DNA of 13,716 nt. Origin: CAYSPU01 sp964432995. Its GTDB lineage: Bacteria > Verrucomicrobiota > Verrucomicrobiia > Limisphaerales > JAHDYP01. Below the pieces are notes generated by a model that saw nothing but the letters and a program-made list of their open reading frames with translations, searched no databases and had not been told where the DNA came from. Both the position numbers and the translations under genes were made by a program. Where the stretch lies: the NCBI GenBank assembly GCA_964432995.1, contig CAYSPU010000159.1:1-13716 (forward strand). The letters are read 5' to 3'. This document shows positions 1-5,142 of this stretch, in pieces (position 1 is the stretch's first letter; each line of letters opens with the position of its first letter).

Positions 1-133
1 GCTCGACTTGGTACTGCATGTCCAAACGTTGGCTCGGGGTTTGGCCAAGGAATCGCCGGCCAGAAGACTGTGGATCGTGGAACGCGAGCGCATCCGGTTC
101 TACGAGGAGCCGGGATTTGAACCGGGCACTTGA
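1..133 (+). CDS. C-terminal end of an unidentified protein (5' truncated by window edge)
   Basis: Reading from base 2, an open frame runs without interruption to a TGA at 131-133 and gives the last 43 residues of a protein, ending RIRFYEEPGFEPGT. The composition (alternating charged and hydrophobic residues, ordinary GC-rich codon choice) looks like a genuine protein end, but I recognise no family and no catalytic motif is present in this stub. The start lies left of the window. The gene is on the same strand as the nucleotidyltransferase cassette that follows after about 200 nt. The alternative is that this is random open frame in GC-rich DNA, which is quite possible at this length. Confidence 0.4.
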   Translation, partial: LDLVLHVQTLARGLAKESPARRLWIVERERIRFYEEPGFEPGT

Positions 134-337
134 TCCTGAGTGCACGCGGAGCCGGGAAAGGCAGTGCTCATGAACTCAGCGGGGCGCATGAAGACAGCCC
201 AGGAGTTCATGTTCCGCCCGCGAATTCATGCGGCGTTTCATTCGCTGCCGTGCGCCGAGTTCGACCGTGACACCTCCCCGCCCCGGCGCTAATGTCGATG
301 GCGTTCTGCGGAACCGAGCGACTCGTATCGAAGCCCG
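134..337. other. Intergenic stretch with a 9-bp inverted repeat (169-177 / 203-211)
   Basis: No convincing gene lies between the partial protein and the nucleotidyltransferase. The stretch holds a perfect inverted repeat, CATGAACTC at 169-177 and GAGTTCATG at 203-211, separated by 25 nt. A 34-codon frame (188-292, starting MKTAQEFMFRPR) begins between the arms. It has no ribosome binding site and no recognised family, so I do not call it a gene. The block has the look of a dispersed intergenic repeat, but with one copy in the window this cannot be shown here. Confidence 0.4.
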
Positions 338-880
338 ATGCCGGCGGCACTCAATCGCGAGGAATGGATGGCCGTACTGGAACGGCTGGCGGGCGCCTTG
401 AAGTCGGAGGGACCGCCGTTGCGGCTCTGTTTGATCGGCTCGGCGGCTTGTCTTCTCGGCGGCATGGAAGGGCGGACTTCGGCAGACCTGGATGTCTGGA
501 AGCCCGCCAGTGACTATGACCGCCTCGAGCTCAAAGCCGCTGCGGAGAAGGCCGGACTCCTGTTCGATCCCAAGACCACGCTCGAGCCTGATACACCCTA
601 CCTCCAGTTGGTGGAACCCGGCCTGACGCAGCTCGGCCCCTTCGAACCGGTGCTTGCGGAACGGTTCGGGCGTCTCCACCTCTACCGCCCGCCTGTGGAG
701 AACCTCGTGGCCGCCAAGCTCATCCGGGCGGAGCCCAAAGACCTCGGCGACATTCGCTTCCTCGTCAGCCGTCACCGTCCGGACCTGCGGCGCATCCGCC
801 AAATCGTGGATGGCTTTGAGCCCCAAGCCCGCGAGCGAGCGACGGAGAACCTGGTTTACCTCGATGTGTTCATGCCCTGA
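338..880 (+). CDS. Nucleotidyltransferase-fold protein (DUF6036 / AbiEii-like)
   Basis: This 180-residue protein resembles minimal nucleotidyltransferase-fold families such as DUF6036 or AbiEii/MNT-like proteins. Residues 31-52 read CLIGSAACLLGG...TSADLDVW, a degenerate form of the 'GG/GS...(T)xDhDh' motif, with D50 and D52 as the metal-binding pair. Residues 121-141 (ENLVAAKLIRAEPKDLGDIRFL) match the later 'hhAxKLxAxxxKDxxDIxxL' helix common in these families. ATG 338 is the most upstream start, because a stop lies in frame at 290-292 with no start between. ATG 368 is a credible alternative, as GAGG stands a few bases upstream of it. The next gene follows after 3 nt, so the two are probably co-transcribed. 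Family members include toxins and abortive-infection proteins, but others have unknown roles, so a toxin function here is only a possibility. Confidence 0.75.
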   Translation: MPAALNREEWMAVLERLAGALKSEGPPLRLCLIGSAACLLGGMEGRTSADLDVWKPASDYDRLELKAAAEKAGLLFDPKTTLEPDTPYLQLVEPGLTQLGPFEPVLAERFGRLHLYRPPVENLVAAKLIRAEPKDLGDIRFLVSRHRPDLRRIRQIVDGFEPQARERATENLVYLDVFMP

Positions 881-883
881 CCC

Positions 884-1138
884 ATGAATCCGCGCGAAGA
901 AGAACTGGCCGTGCGTGCCTTGTTGGAGGATCCAGCTCGGGTGGACGTTGCGCTCAAGGAAAAACGATGGGCGGAACTGGCTGCGCTCGTACGGTTCGCT
1001 CAGCGTGACGTGCCGATCAGCTTGGCCCAGACCGACCCCGCCCTCTATCGCCGACTGCGCGCGCAGGTTACCCGGTTCTTCCTCCTCGGAGGTGACGCGT
1101 TCTCGTTGCCCGCTCTCGAGGCCAAGAAGAGCGACTGA
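884..1138 (+). CDS. Small helical protein of unknown function, partner of the nucleotidyltransferase-like gene
   Basis: The gene encodes 84 residues and starts 3 nt after the stop of the upstream gene without a clear Shine-Dalgarno sequence, which suggests translational coupling. The protein is rich in Leu, Ala, Arg and Glu and should be mostly alpha-helical (for example NPREEELAVRALLEDPARVD near the start, PALYRRLRAQVTRFFLL near residues 52-68). There is no signal peptide or membrane segment and no family I recognise. Its size and position would suit an accessory or antitoxin-type partner, although in the known AbiE and HEPN-MNT modules the partner usually comes first. The reading frame is supported mainly by context and plausible composition. 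Confidence 0.6.
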   Translation: MNPREEELAVRALLEDPARVDVALKEKRWAELAALVRFAQRDVPISLAQTDPALYRRLRAQVTRFFLLGGDAFSLPALEAKKSD

Positions 1139-1426
1139 ACCTCGGACAGCACTGTTGGTGGGCGGGCAATACCATTGCCCGCTCAAGAGATTCGAACCTG
1201 AGCGGCCAAGCGGTATTGGCCGCCCACCAAGTAGGCCTGAACCTACGAGTCAGCCTTTGGGACTGCAATTCCCCTGTAACCTTTCGCCGCCGTTTCTTTA
1301 TAGCCTTGTGACAGCCCCGGGTGTCGGCGAGGTCCGATAGGCCGAACAAGCCGGTTTCCTGGGCTCGAGACGCGCGGCCGAGCCACCGGCCAAGCCGAGG
1401 GGCGGCCCGCAACCGGAAAGGTTCTC
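1139..1426. other. Intergenic region upstream of the FG-GAP protein gene
   Basis: No gene is seen here. The left half holds the paired REP-like hairpins (1155-1230). The right half has one AT-richer spot, TTTATAG at 1297-1303, which could be a -10 box for the FG-GAP gene, but no convincing -35 stands at the right distance. A modest ribosome binding site, GGAAAGG at 1415-1421, lies 5 nt before ATG 1427. The promoter suggestion is weak. Confidence 0.4.
1155..1230. repeat. BIME-like pair of GTGG-type REP hairpins, head-to-head
   Basis: Two hairpins face each other. The left is GTGG (1158-1161) plus stem GCGGGCAA (1162-1169), loop TACCA and TTGCCCGC (1175-1182). The right, read on the minus strand, is GTGG (1227-1224) plus stem GCGGCCAA, loop TACCGC, TTGGCCGC (1223-1202). 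Both stems are perfect 8-bp pairs directly abutting the GTGG foot, and the whole block is an imperfect inverted repeat with arms at 1155-1184 and 1200-1230. A GTRG tetranucleotide at the base of a palindrome is the hallmark of REP elements mobilised by RAYT (TnpA-REP) proteins. The block lies just after the stop of the 884-1138 gene and could also act as an RNA-stabilising or terminating structure. The structure is read directly; the RAYT link is an inference. Confidence 0.75.
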
Positions 1427-3121
1427 ATGAAAAGCAAGATCATCCTGGCGATCCTCCTCGCCACTCTCGCGCGGCATTGGGCCGATGCCCAGCAGATCCC
1501 GACCTTCACCAAGATCACTCAGGGCGATCTCGTCACCGACCGCCTTACTCAAGGCTTCGGGGTCTGGGGCGACTATGACAACGACGGCCGGCTGGACGTG
1601 CTCGTCAACGCCGGCCGTCCCAACCAATGGCGGCTCTATCACAACGACGGCAATGCCCTCTTCAGTGCCGTCAAGACCGGAGTGATGAGCGACCGCAGTC
1701 AGGGGATGTGGGGTGCCTGGGGTGACCCGGACAACGACGGCGACCTGGACTTCTTTGCTGGTCGAACGCTGAGCGCCAGCGAGACCCCGCACATGTACTG
1801 GAACGACGGCCACGGAAACTTCGTCCGTGAAACGGTGGGCCCGGACTGGACCACGAACCACATTCCCTTGCTGGCCGTGGTCGGCGCCTGGGGGGACTTC
1901 GACCGCGATGGCTTTGCGGACGCCTTCCTGTCTGGGGCCCTCAGCTGGCTCGTCCCGCCCATCACCAACGCGCTCCTTCACAACAATGGCGATGGAACGT
2001 TCGGCGTAGTGGACAGCGTCGTGAACATCAAGAACGACCAGATCCAATACGTGTGCGCGGTGGACTACGACAACGACTGCAGCCTCGACCTCATTATCCC
2101 GCGCCGGGACGTCCCCCTTCCATCTCAGCTCTACCATAATGACGGTCATGGGGTGTTCACTGAGGCAACCCCGGAGCCCATCCGTTCGGAGGTTGGCGCC
2201 TATTGGTTCCATGCGGCTTGGGCCGATTTCGATAACGACGGCGATTTGGATGTGCTCTTCGGGCCGTGGACGGACACCGGGGGAGTGGAGCGCTTCTATG
2301 TCAACAACGGCGATGGAACCTTTTCACCCTGGGCTGGGCAGCCGGAGAGCTTCATGACGATCCTTTGGGGCGGTGGTTGGGCAACATGGGGTGATTTCGA
2401 CAACGACGGGTACTTGGACTTGTTCAATTGTGGGGATGACCGGTTCCATCTCTGGCGCAACCTGGGGAACAACAGTTTCGAGGATATCGACGCTGGACCC
2501 CTGACGACTGACCCCGGCGGCCAGAGTGGTTGCTGGGTTGACGTTAACAACGACGGGTTTCTGGACCTGTTTATCGTGAATCTCGGCGCGACCGGGAACG
2601 GCCTCTACTTGAACAACACCAACGCCAATCACTGGCTGGAGGTGAAGCTGCGGGGTGTGGCATCCGACCGGCTGGCCGTGGGGGCGAAGATCTTCGCCAC
2701 CGCGAACATCCGTGGGCAGGTCATGCGCCAGATGCGAGTCATCACCGCGAGCGATGCCGAGCAAACACTCATGGCCCATTTCGGTCTCGGGGATGCGACG
2801 AAGGTCAACACCCTTCGCATCGAATGGCCGATTGGGATTGTCCAAGAGCTGTCGGACGTCACCGTCGATCAGATCCTGTCCGTAACTGAGCAGCAAGCGG
2901 GCGTAACCAACACCCCGAGTTTGACCGTGTCGAAGGCAGTCGACGGATCGCTGCAGTTGACTGCGACGGGTCAGACCGATCTCCGCTACGTCTTCGAAGC
3001 GTCCACGGACTTGGCACAATGGACGAAGATTGCCGTGCGCGCGAACCTGACCGGCACGGTGGAGGTCGCGCCGGTCGCTTCGTCTTCGTCCCAGCGGTTC
3101 TATCGAGTGGTGGTTCCGTGA
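1427..3121 (+). CDS. Secreted FG-GAP/VCBS repeat protein with UnbV/ASPIC domain
   Basis: This 564-residue exported protein begins with a signal peptide (MKSKIILAILLATLARHWADA, probable cleavage after ADA at about 21). Seven DxDNDGxLD-type calcium-binding motifs of FG-GAP/VCBS beta-propeller repeats start near residues 49, 100, 157, 213, 267, 323 and 372. The fourth has Cys in place of Gly (DYDNDCSLD) and the third ends FAD. Residues 401-486 (NHWLEVKLRG...VGAKI...HFGLG...RIEWPIG) form an ASPIC/UnbV domain. Residues 495-564 end in EASTDLAQWTKIA...FYRVVVP, a beta-rich tail often seen on exported Verrucomicrobiota proteins. The start is supported by GGAAAGG 5 nt upstream and by the signal peptide. 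The ligand and role are unknown; surface binding or adhesion is the usual guess for such propellers. It appears monocistronic, flanked by repeat-rich spacers. Confidence 0.92.
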   Translation: MKSKIILAILLATLARHWADAQQIPTFTKITQGDLVTDRLTQGFGVWGDYDNDGRLDVLVNAGRPNQWRLYHNDGNALFSAVKTGVMSDRSQGMWGAWGDPDNDGDLDFFAGRTLSASETPHMYWNDGHGNFVRETVGPDWTTNHIPLLAVVGAWGDFDRDGFADAFLSGALSWLVPPITNALLHNNGDGTFGVVDSVVNIKNDQIQYVCAVDYDNDCSLDLIIPRRDVPLPSQLYHNDGHGVFTEATPEPIRSEVGAYWFHAAWADFDNDGDLDVLFGPWTDTGGVERFYVNNGDGTFSPWAGQPESFMTILWGGGWATWGDFDNDGYLDLFNCGDDRFHLWRNLGNNSFEDIDAGPLTTDPGGQSGCWVDVNNDGFLDLFIVNLGATGNGLYLNNTNANHWLEVKLRGVASDRLAVGAKIFATANIRGQVMRQMRVITASDAEQTLMAHFGLGDATKVNTLRIEWPIGIVQELSDVTVDQILSVTEQQAGVTNTPSLTVSKAVDGSLQLTATGQTDLRYVFEASTDLAQWTKIAVRANLTGTVEVAPVASSSSQRFYRVVVP

Positions 3122-3189
3122 GGAGACACACGTTCGGTGCTGGACGCGACCCCCGTCTCCTGGGGTGATCGGGCAACACCGCTGCGCTT

Positions 3190-3214
3190 GTGGGCGGGCA
3201 ACACCGTTGCCCGC
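3190..3214 (+). repeat. GTGG-type REP hairpin (single copy)
   Basis: GTGG at 3190-3193 is followed directly by a perfect 8-bp hairpin, GCGGGCAA (3194-3201), loop CACCG, TTGCCCGC (3207-3214). It belongs to the same family as the left element at 1158-1182: the stem is identical and the loop differs at two of five bases (CACCG against TACCA). A partial, decayed copy of the same core (one mismatch over 16 nt) sits 25 bp upstream at 3170-3185. Confidence 0.7.
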
Positions 3215-3257
3215 GACTCACCGTCATGGTTCCAGGCACCGTGCTCCCTCACCCCCG

Positions 3258-3282
3258 CCCTCTCCCATCCGGTGGGAGAGGG
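3258..3282 (+). repeat. CCCTCACCCC-type hairpin repeat, copy 1
   Basis: A perfect 10-bp hairpin, CCCTCTCCCA (3258-3267), loop TCCGG, TGGGAGAGGG (3273-3282), is preceded by CCCTCACCCCCG (3246-3257). A related copy in the opposite orientation lies at 4937-4970. There is no T-run after the stem, so it does not look like an ordinary intrinsic terminator. It reads as a dispersed intergenic repeat. Confidence 0.6.
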
Positions 3283-3297
3283 TGCCCTTGCCGCAGT

Positions 3298-3333
3298 TCC
3301 CGATAAATCGTGCATATGCACGGTTTATCGGGA
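3298..3333. repeat. 36-nt near-perfect palindrome
   Basis: The outer arms TCCCGATAAA (3298-3307) and TTTATCGGGA (3324-3333) enclose a perfect 14-nt palindrome CGTGCATATGCACG (3309-3322). Only the pair 3308/3323 (T and G) breaks full symmetry. It is notably more AT-rich than its surroundings and unlike the other repeat families in the window. It could be a small mobile palindrome, a binding site for a dimeric protein, or the end of a larger element. No T-tract follows, so a terminator role is unlikely. Confidence 0.65.
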
Positions 3334-3463
3334 GGGTCACGGCAGCGCACTGCGGCGGTCACCCTCGCCACGCGGCACGCGACCTTTCGGGGCGTTCCCC
3401 GATGGACAGCTACTGGCCCTGGCGTCTTGTCAGAGCCGCCAACCGATCACAGCTTGATCTGAA

Positions 3464-3489
3464 TGTGTCCAACGCCTATGTTGGACACA
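3464..3489. promoter_or_regulatory. Candidate toxin-antitoxin operator (10-bp inverted repeat)
   Basis: TGTGTCCAAC (3464-3473) and GTTGGACACA (3480-3489) form a perfect 10-bp inverted repeat with a 6-nt spacer, ending immediately before the chosen antitoxin ATG at 3490. Antitoxins of the Phd/YefM group bind palindromes overlapping their own promoter and repress the operon, so this is the obvious candidate site. The symmetry is seen directly; the regulatory role is inferred. Confidence 0.6.
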
Positions 3490-3726
3490 ATGAAGACGAT
3501 GACCACGCGCGAGTTCTTTCACACCCCGGGCCTGGTGAAGGTCCTCAGGCCCGGTCAATCGGTGGTGGTGACCGACAAAGGAGCCGCCTCGTTCACCGTG
3601 ACCAAGTCGGGTCGGCGGCCGGTTCGAACCCGCACAGCCCTCGAACAGGAAGCGAGGGAGATCTGCCCGGAGGACCGACCGAAGGTGAACTTCACGGAGT
3701 TGCTGAAGGAGGCCAAGCGGCGGTGA
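3490..3726 (+). CDS. Type II antitoxin, Phd/YefM-like
   Basis: This 78-residue protein begins MKTMTTREFFHTPGLVKVLRP, followed by GQSVVVTDKGAASFTVTKSGRRP. This is the typical Phd/YefM-type N-terminal DNA-binding fold, in which a beta hairpin presents 'hxVTxxGxxxhxV'. The charged C-terminal part (residues 40-78, ending PKVNFTELLKEAKRR) should wrap the toxin. I chose ATG 3490 because relatives start MKTxTTREF and because a 10-bp inverted repeat ends at that codon. ATG at 3463, 3478 or 3499 are in-frame alternatives. No clear Shine-Dalgarno precedes 3490. The stop overlaps the toxin start (GTGA, 3723-3726), the usual coupled arrangement. The protein should neutralise the PIN toxin and repress the operon. 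Confidence 0.85.
   Translation: MKTMTTREFFHTPGLVKVLRPGQSVVVTDKGAASFTVTKSGRRPVRTRTALEQEAREICPEDRPKVNFTELLKEAKRR
3706..3712 (+). promoter_or_regulatory. Strong ribosome binding site for the PIN toxin
   Basis: AAGGAGG lies inside the antitoxin coding sequence, 10 nt before GTG 3723. It is one of the few clear Shine-Dalgarno sequences in the window and fixes the toxin start at this GTG. Confidence 0.75.
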
Positions 3727-4181
3727 TCTATCCGGACACCAGTTTCCTCGTGGCGCTGAAGGTGCGGCACGACACCTTTCACGAGACGGCGCTGGACGTG
3801 TATGCGACACGTCAAGCTGAAGTCTGGCTCTGGTCGCCTTGGCACCGGGTGGAGGTGCTCAATGCGGTTCGGCAACTGACCCGCCATCCGGACAAGAAAC
3901 GGCGGTTGCCGGTGCCCGAAGCGAAGGCCCTGATCCACCGCCTGGAGACCGATGTGCGCCTGGGCTACTTCACCCATCTCGAGGCGGACTGGCGCGATGT
4001 CTTGCGGACGGCCAACGAGATCAGTATTGCCTGCGGCTTCGACCACCCCTGTCCCGCGGCGGATCTTCTCCACGTGGCCTATGCCAAGGAACTGGCGGCG
4101 GAGTGGTTCCTGAGCTTCGACCGGGAGCAAGTAGCCTTGGCGAAGGCCGCCGACCTGAGGATCTTGCGACCGGCCGATTGA
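3723..4181 (+). CDS. PIN-domain toxin (VapC-like ribonuclease)
   Basis: This is a single PIN domain of 152 residues, the usual size for VapC toxins, which are Mg-dependent endoribonucleases. The acidic metal-binding residues are all in place: D5 (IYPDTSFLVAL), E44 (HRVEVLNA), D114 (CPAADLLHVAYA) and D133 (FLSFDREQ). The protein therefore looks intact and active. The start is GTG, supported by AAGGAGG 10 nt upstream and by the 4-nt overlap with the antitoxin stop. The frame is open far upstream but that part has no coding likeness. Its RNA target cannot be predicted. The gene ends only 8 nt from the stop of the convergent ribE, with no terminator visible between them. Confidence 0.9.
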   Translation: MIYPDTSFLVALKVRHDTFHETALDVYATRQAEVWLWSPWHRVEVLNAVRQLTRHPDKKRRLPVPEAKALIHRLETDVRLGYFTHLEADWRDVLRTANEISIACGFDHPCPAADLLHVAYAKELAAEWFLSFDREQVALAKAADLRILRPAD

Positions 4182-4189
4182 GCGCTCGT

Positions 4190-4804
4190 TCACCGTCCGA
4201 TCGGGCGGTTGGCCAGGAACTGCTCGATGTATTTGCCGACCATGTCGGCTTCGAGATTGACCAGGTCGCCGACGCCCCGGTCCTGGAGGGCAGTGACTTC
4301 GTAGGTGTGGGGGATGATCCAGATCCGGAAGCTGCGACGTTTCACCGCCGCCACGGTGAGGCTGATGCCGTCGACGGCCACCGAGCCCTTGAACACCACG
4401 TAGCGCATCACCTCGGGCGGCGCGGCGATGTCGAGCACGTGATCTTTGCCGGCCCGTTCCCAGCGCGTGATCCGGCCCACACCGTCGATGTGGCCGGTCA
4501 CGAAGTGCCCGCCGAGCCTGCCGCCGACCCGCAGCGAGCGCTCGAGATTCACCAGCGAACCCAGCCGCAGCGCGCGGAAGTTCGTCCGCTCCCAGGTTTC
4601 CTTGAGCAGATCGAACTCGACACGGACCGCGCGTGCCATGCGGCGGACGCGCACGGTGGTGAGACAACAGCCGTTGACGGCGAGGCTGTCGCCGACGCGG
4701 AGTCCGCGGCCGCAGAGACGTGCGGCGACCTCGAGTCGGATCGACCGTTTCGTGGGGGTGATGGTCTTGACTTGTCCCGCTTCCTCGACGATGCCGGAGA
4801 ACAT
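4190..4804 (-). CDS. ribE: Riboflavin synthase (alpha chain)
   Basis: The protein converts two 6,7-dimethyl-8-ribityllumazine molecules into riboflavin plus a pyrimidinedione, the last step of riboflavin synthesis, in the cytoplasm. The 204 residues match the family length. The diagnostic start MFSGIVEEAG is followed by two lumazine-binding repeats, roughly residues 1-97 (LAVNGCCLTT at 41-50) and 98-204 (GHIDGVG at 104-110, VDGISLTV at 144-151, NLEADMVGKYIE at 183-194). ATG 4804 is fixed by the MFSGIVE motif. The frame remains open about 300 nt upstream, but that part is repeat DNA. ribD lies upstream on the same strand, separated by 338 nt. The gene is also called ribC in some species. Confidence 0.96.
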   Translation of the reverse strand: MFSGIVEEAGQVKTITPTKRSIRLEVAARLCGRGLRVGDSLAVNGCCLTTVRVRRMARAVRVEFDLLKETWERTNFRALRLGSLVNLERSLRVGGRLGGHFVTGHIDGVGRITRWERAGKDHVLDIAAPPEVMRYVVFKGSVAVDGISLTVAAVKRRSFRIWIIPHTYEVTALQDRGVGDLVNLEADMVGKYIEQFLANRPIGR

Positions 4805-4853
4805 GGGCGTGATGTTGGCGGAGCGAGCAATGGTGGCAAGAGGATTTGCCGGA

Positions 4854-4897
4854 CCCGGATCCTCCTTTGCGGGGTGCGGCCAATTCGTTCGTCCCCC
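4854..4897 (-). other. Conserved element upstream of ribE, shared with nusB
   Basis: In plus-strand terms CCCGGATCCTC (4854-4864) and CGTCCCCC (4890-4897) are separated by 25 nt. The same two blocks, 24 nt apart, occur at 8956-8998. In both places the element lies 49-50 nt before the start codon (ribE ATG at 4804, nusB ATG at 8905). It may be a shared promoter or leader element, or two diverged copies of a dispersed repeat. Confidence 0.45.
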
Positions 4898-4936
4898 GGT
4901 GGCGGGAGGTTCCAGTGCAATCGGACGAACGCTCTG

Positions 4937-4970
4937 CTTCTCCCGTTGGACGGGAGGGGGCTGGGGTGAG
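4937..4970 (-). repeat. CCCTCACCCC-type hairpin repeat, copy 2
   Basis: Read on the minus strand, CTCACCCCAG is followed by a hairpin CTCCCGT, loop CCA, ACGGGAG, which occupies 4940-4956 and extends to 4937-4959 with G-T pairs. The layout matches the repeat at 3246-3282, in the opposite orientation. There is no T-tract, so it is not read as a terminator. Confidence 0.5.
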
Positions 4971-4985
4971 GGTCTCGTGTTGGCA

Positions 4986-5008
4986 GTAGCCGCCGACGAG
5001 AGTCGGCG
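4986..5008 (+). repeat. GTAG-type REP hairpin
   Basis: GTAG (4986-4989), one base, then a perfect 7-bp hairpin CGCCGAC (4991-4997), loop GAGA, GTCGGCG (5002-5008). The GTAG foot beside a GC-rich palindrome is the REP signature. Confidence 0.6.
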
Positions 5009-5060
5009 CTGAATGGAGAGCAGAACGCACTTCGACCAGCGTTGACGGAACTCGGGACGG

Positions 5061-5086
5061 GTAGGGACGCCCGGCCTCGGGCGTCC
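5061..5086 (+). repeat. GTAG-type REP hairpin
   Basis: GTAG (5061-5064) directly abuts a perfect 9-bp hairpin GGACGCCCG (5065-5073), loop GCCT, CGGGCGTCC (5078-5086). A CGGGTAG/CTACCCG inverted pair (5058-5064 and 5105-5111) brackets it, as if a second, decayed REP once faced it. It is about 57 nt downstream of the ribD stop. Confidence 0.7.
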
Positions 5087-5142
5087 GCAACGCGCACGCA
5101 CCTGCTACCCGCAACCGAGTGGACACACGGGGCCGCGTGTCG

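Larger units (their letters stand above)
3122..3463. other. Repeat-filled intergenic region between the FG-GAP gene and the toxin-antitoxin operon
   Basis: I find no gene in these 340 nt. The region is a series of different palindromic repeats: a partial tandem duplication (CGGGCAACACCG at 3170-3181 and again at 3195-3206), a GTGG-type REP hairpin (3190-3214), a CCCTCACCCC-type hairpin (3258-3282) and a 36-nt palindrome (3298-3333). The remainder up to 3463 shows no clear structure. A TTGTCA at 3427-3432 could be a -35 box for the downstream operon, but no matching -10 is visible. Confidence 0.5.
4805..5142. other. Repeat-rich spacer between ribD and ribE
   Basis: No gene is seen. Instead there are an element shared with the nusB upstream region (4854-4897), a CCCTCACCCC-type hairpin (4937-4970), and two GTAG-type REP hairpins (4986-5008 and 5061-5086). 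Also present are short inverted repeats GTTCGTCC/GGACGAAC (4887-4894 and 4923-4930) and CGGGTAG/CTACCCG (5058-5064 and 5105-5111). I looked for the conserved parts of an FMN riboswitch ahead of ribE and did not recognise them. Confidence 0.5.

Noticed and set aside
176..1186. Long minus-strand open frame (336 codons) opposite the nucleotidyltransferase cassette
   Set aside because: It overlaps two plausible plus-strand genes, is rich in Arg, Gly and His in an unordered way, and shows no family motif. Such antisense frames are expected in GC-rich DNA.
1185..1200. GGTTCGAATCTC on the minus strand, resembling a tRNA T-arm
   Set aside because: No acceptor, D-arm or anticodon stem can be built around it. 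It is the linker between the two REP hairpins.
3258..3333. Hairpin repeats as intrinsic terminators of the FG-GAP gene
   Set aside because: None has a T-tract after the stem, they lie more than 130 nt past the stop, and they match a repeat pattern instead.
4805..5101. 99-codon N-terminal extension of riboflavin synthase
   Set aside because: The family starts with MFSGIVE at ATG 4804, and the upstream part consists of repeat hairpins.
4805..5142. FMN riboswitch ahead of ribE
   Set aside because: I could not find the conserved RFN core sequence or its multi-stem layout by eye. A covariance-model search would settle it.
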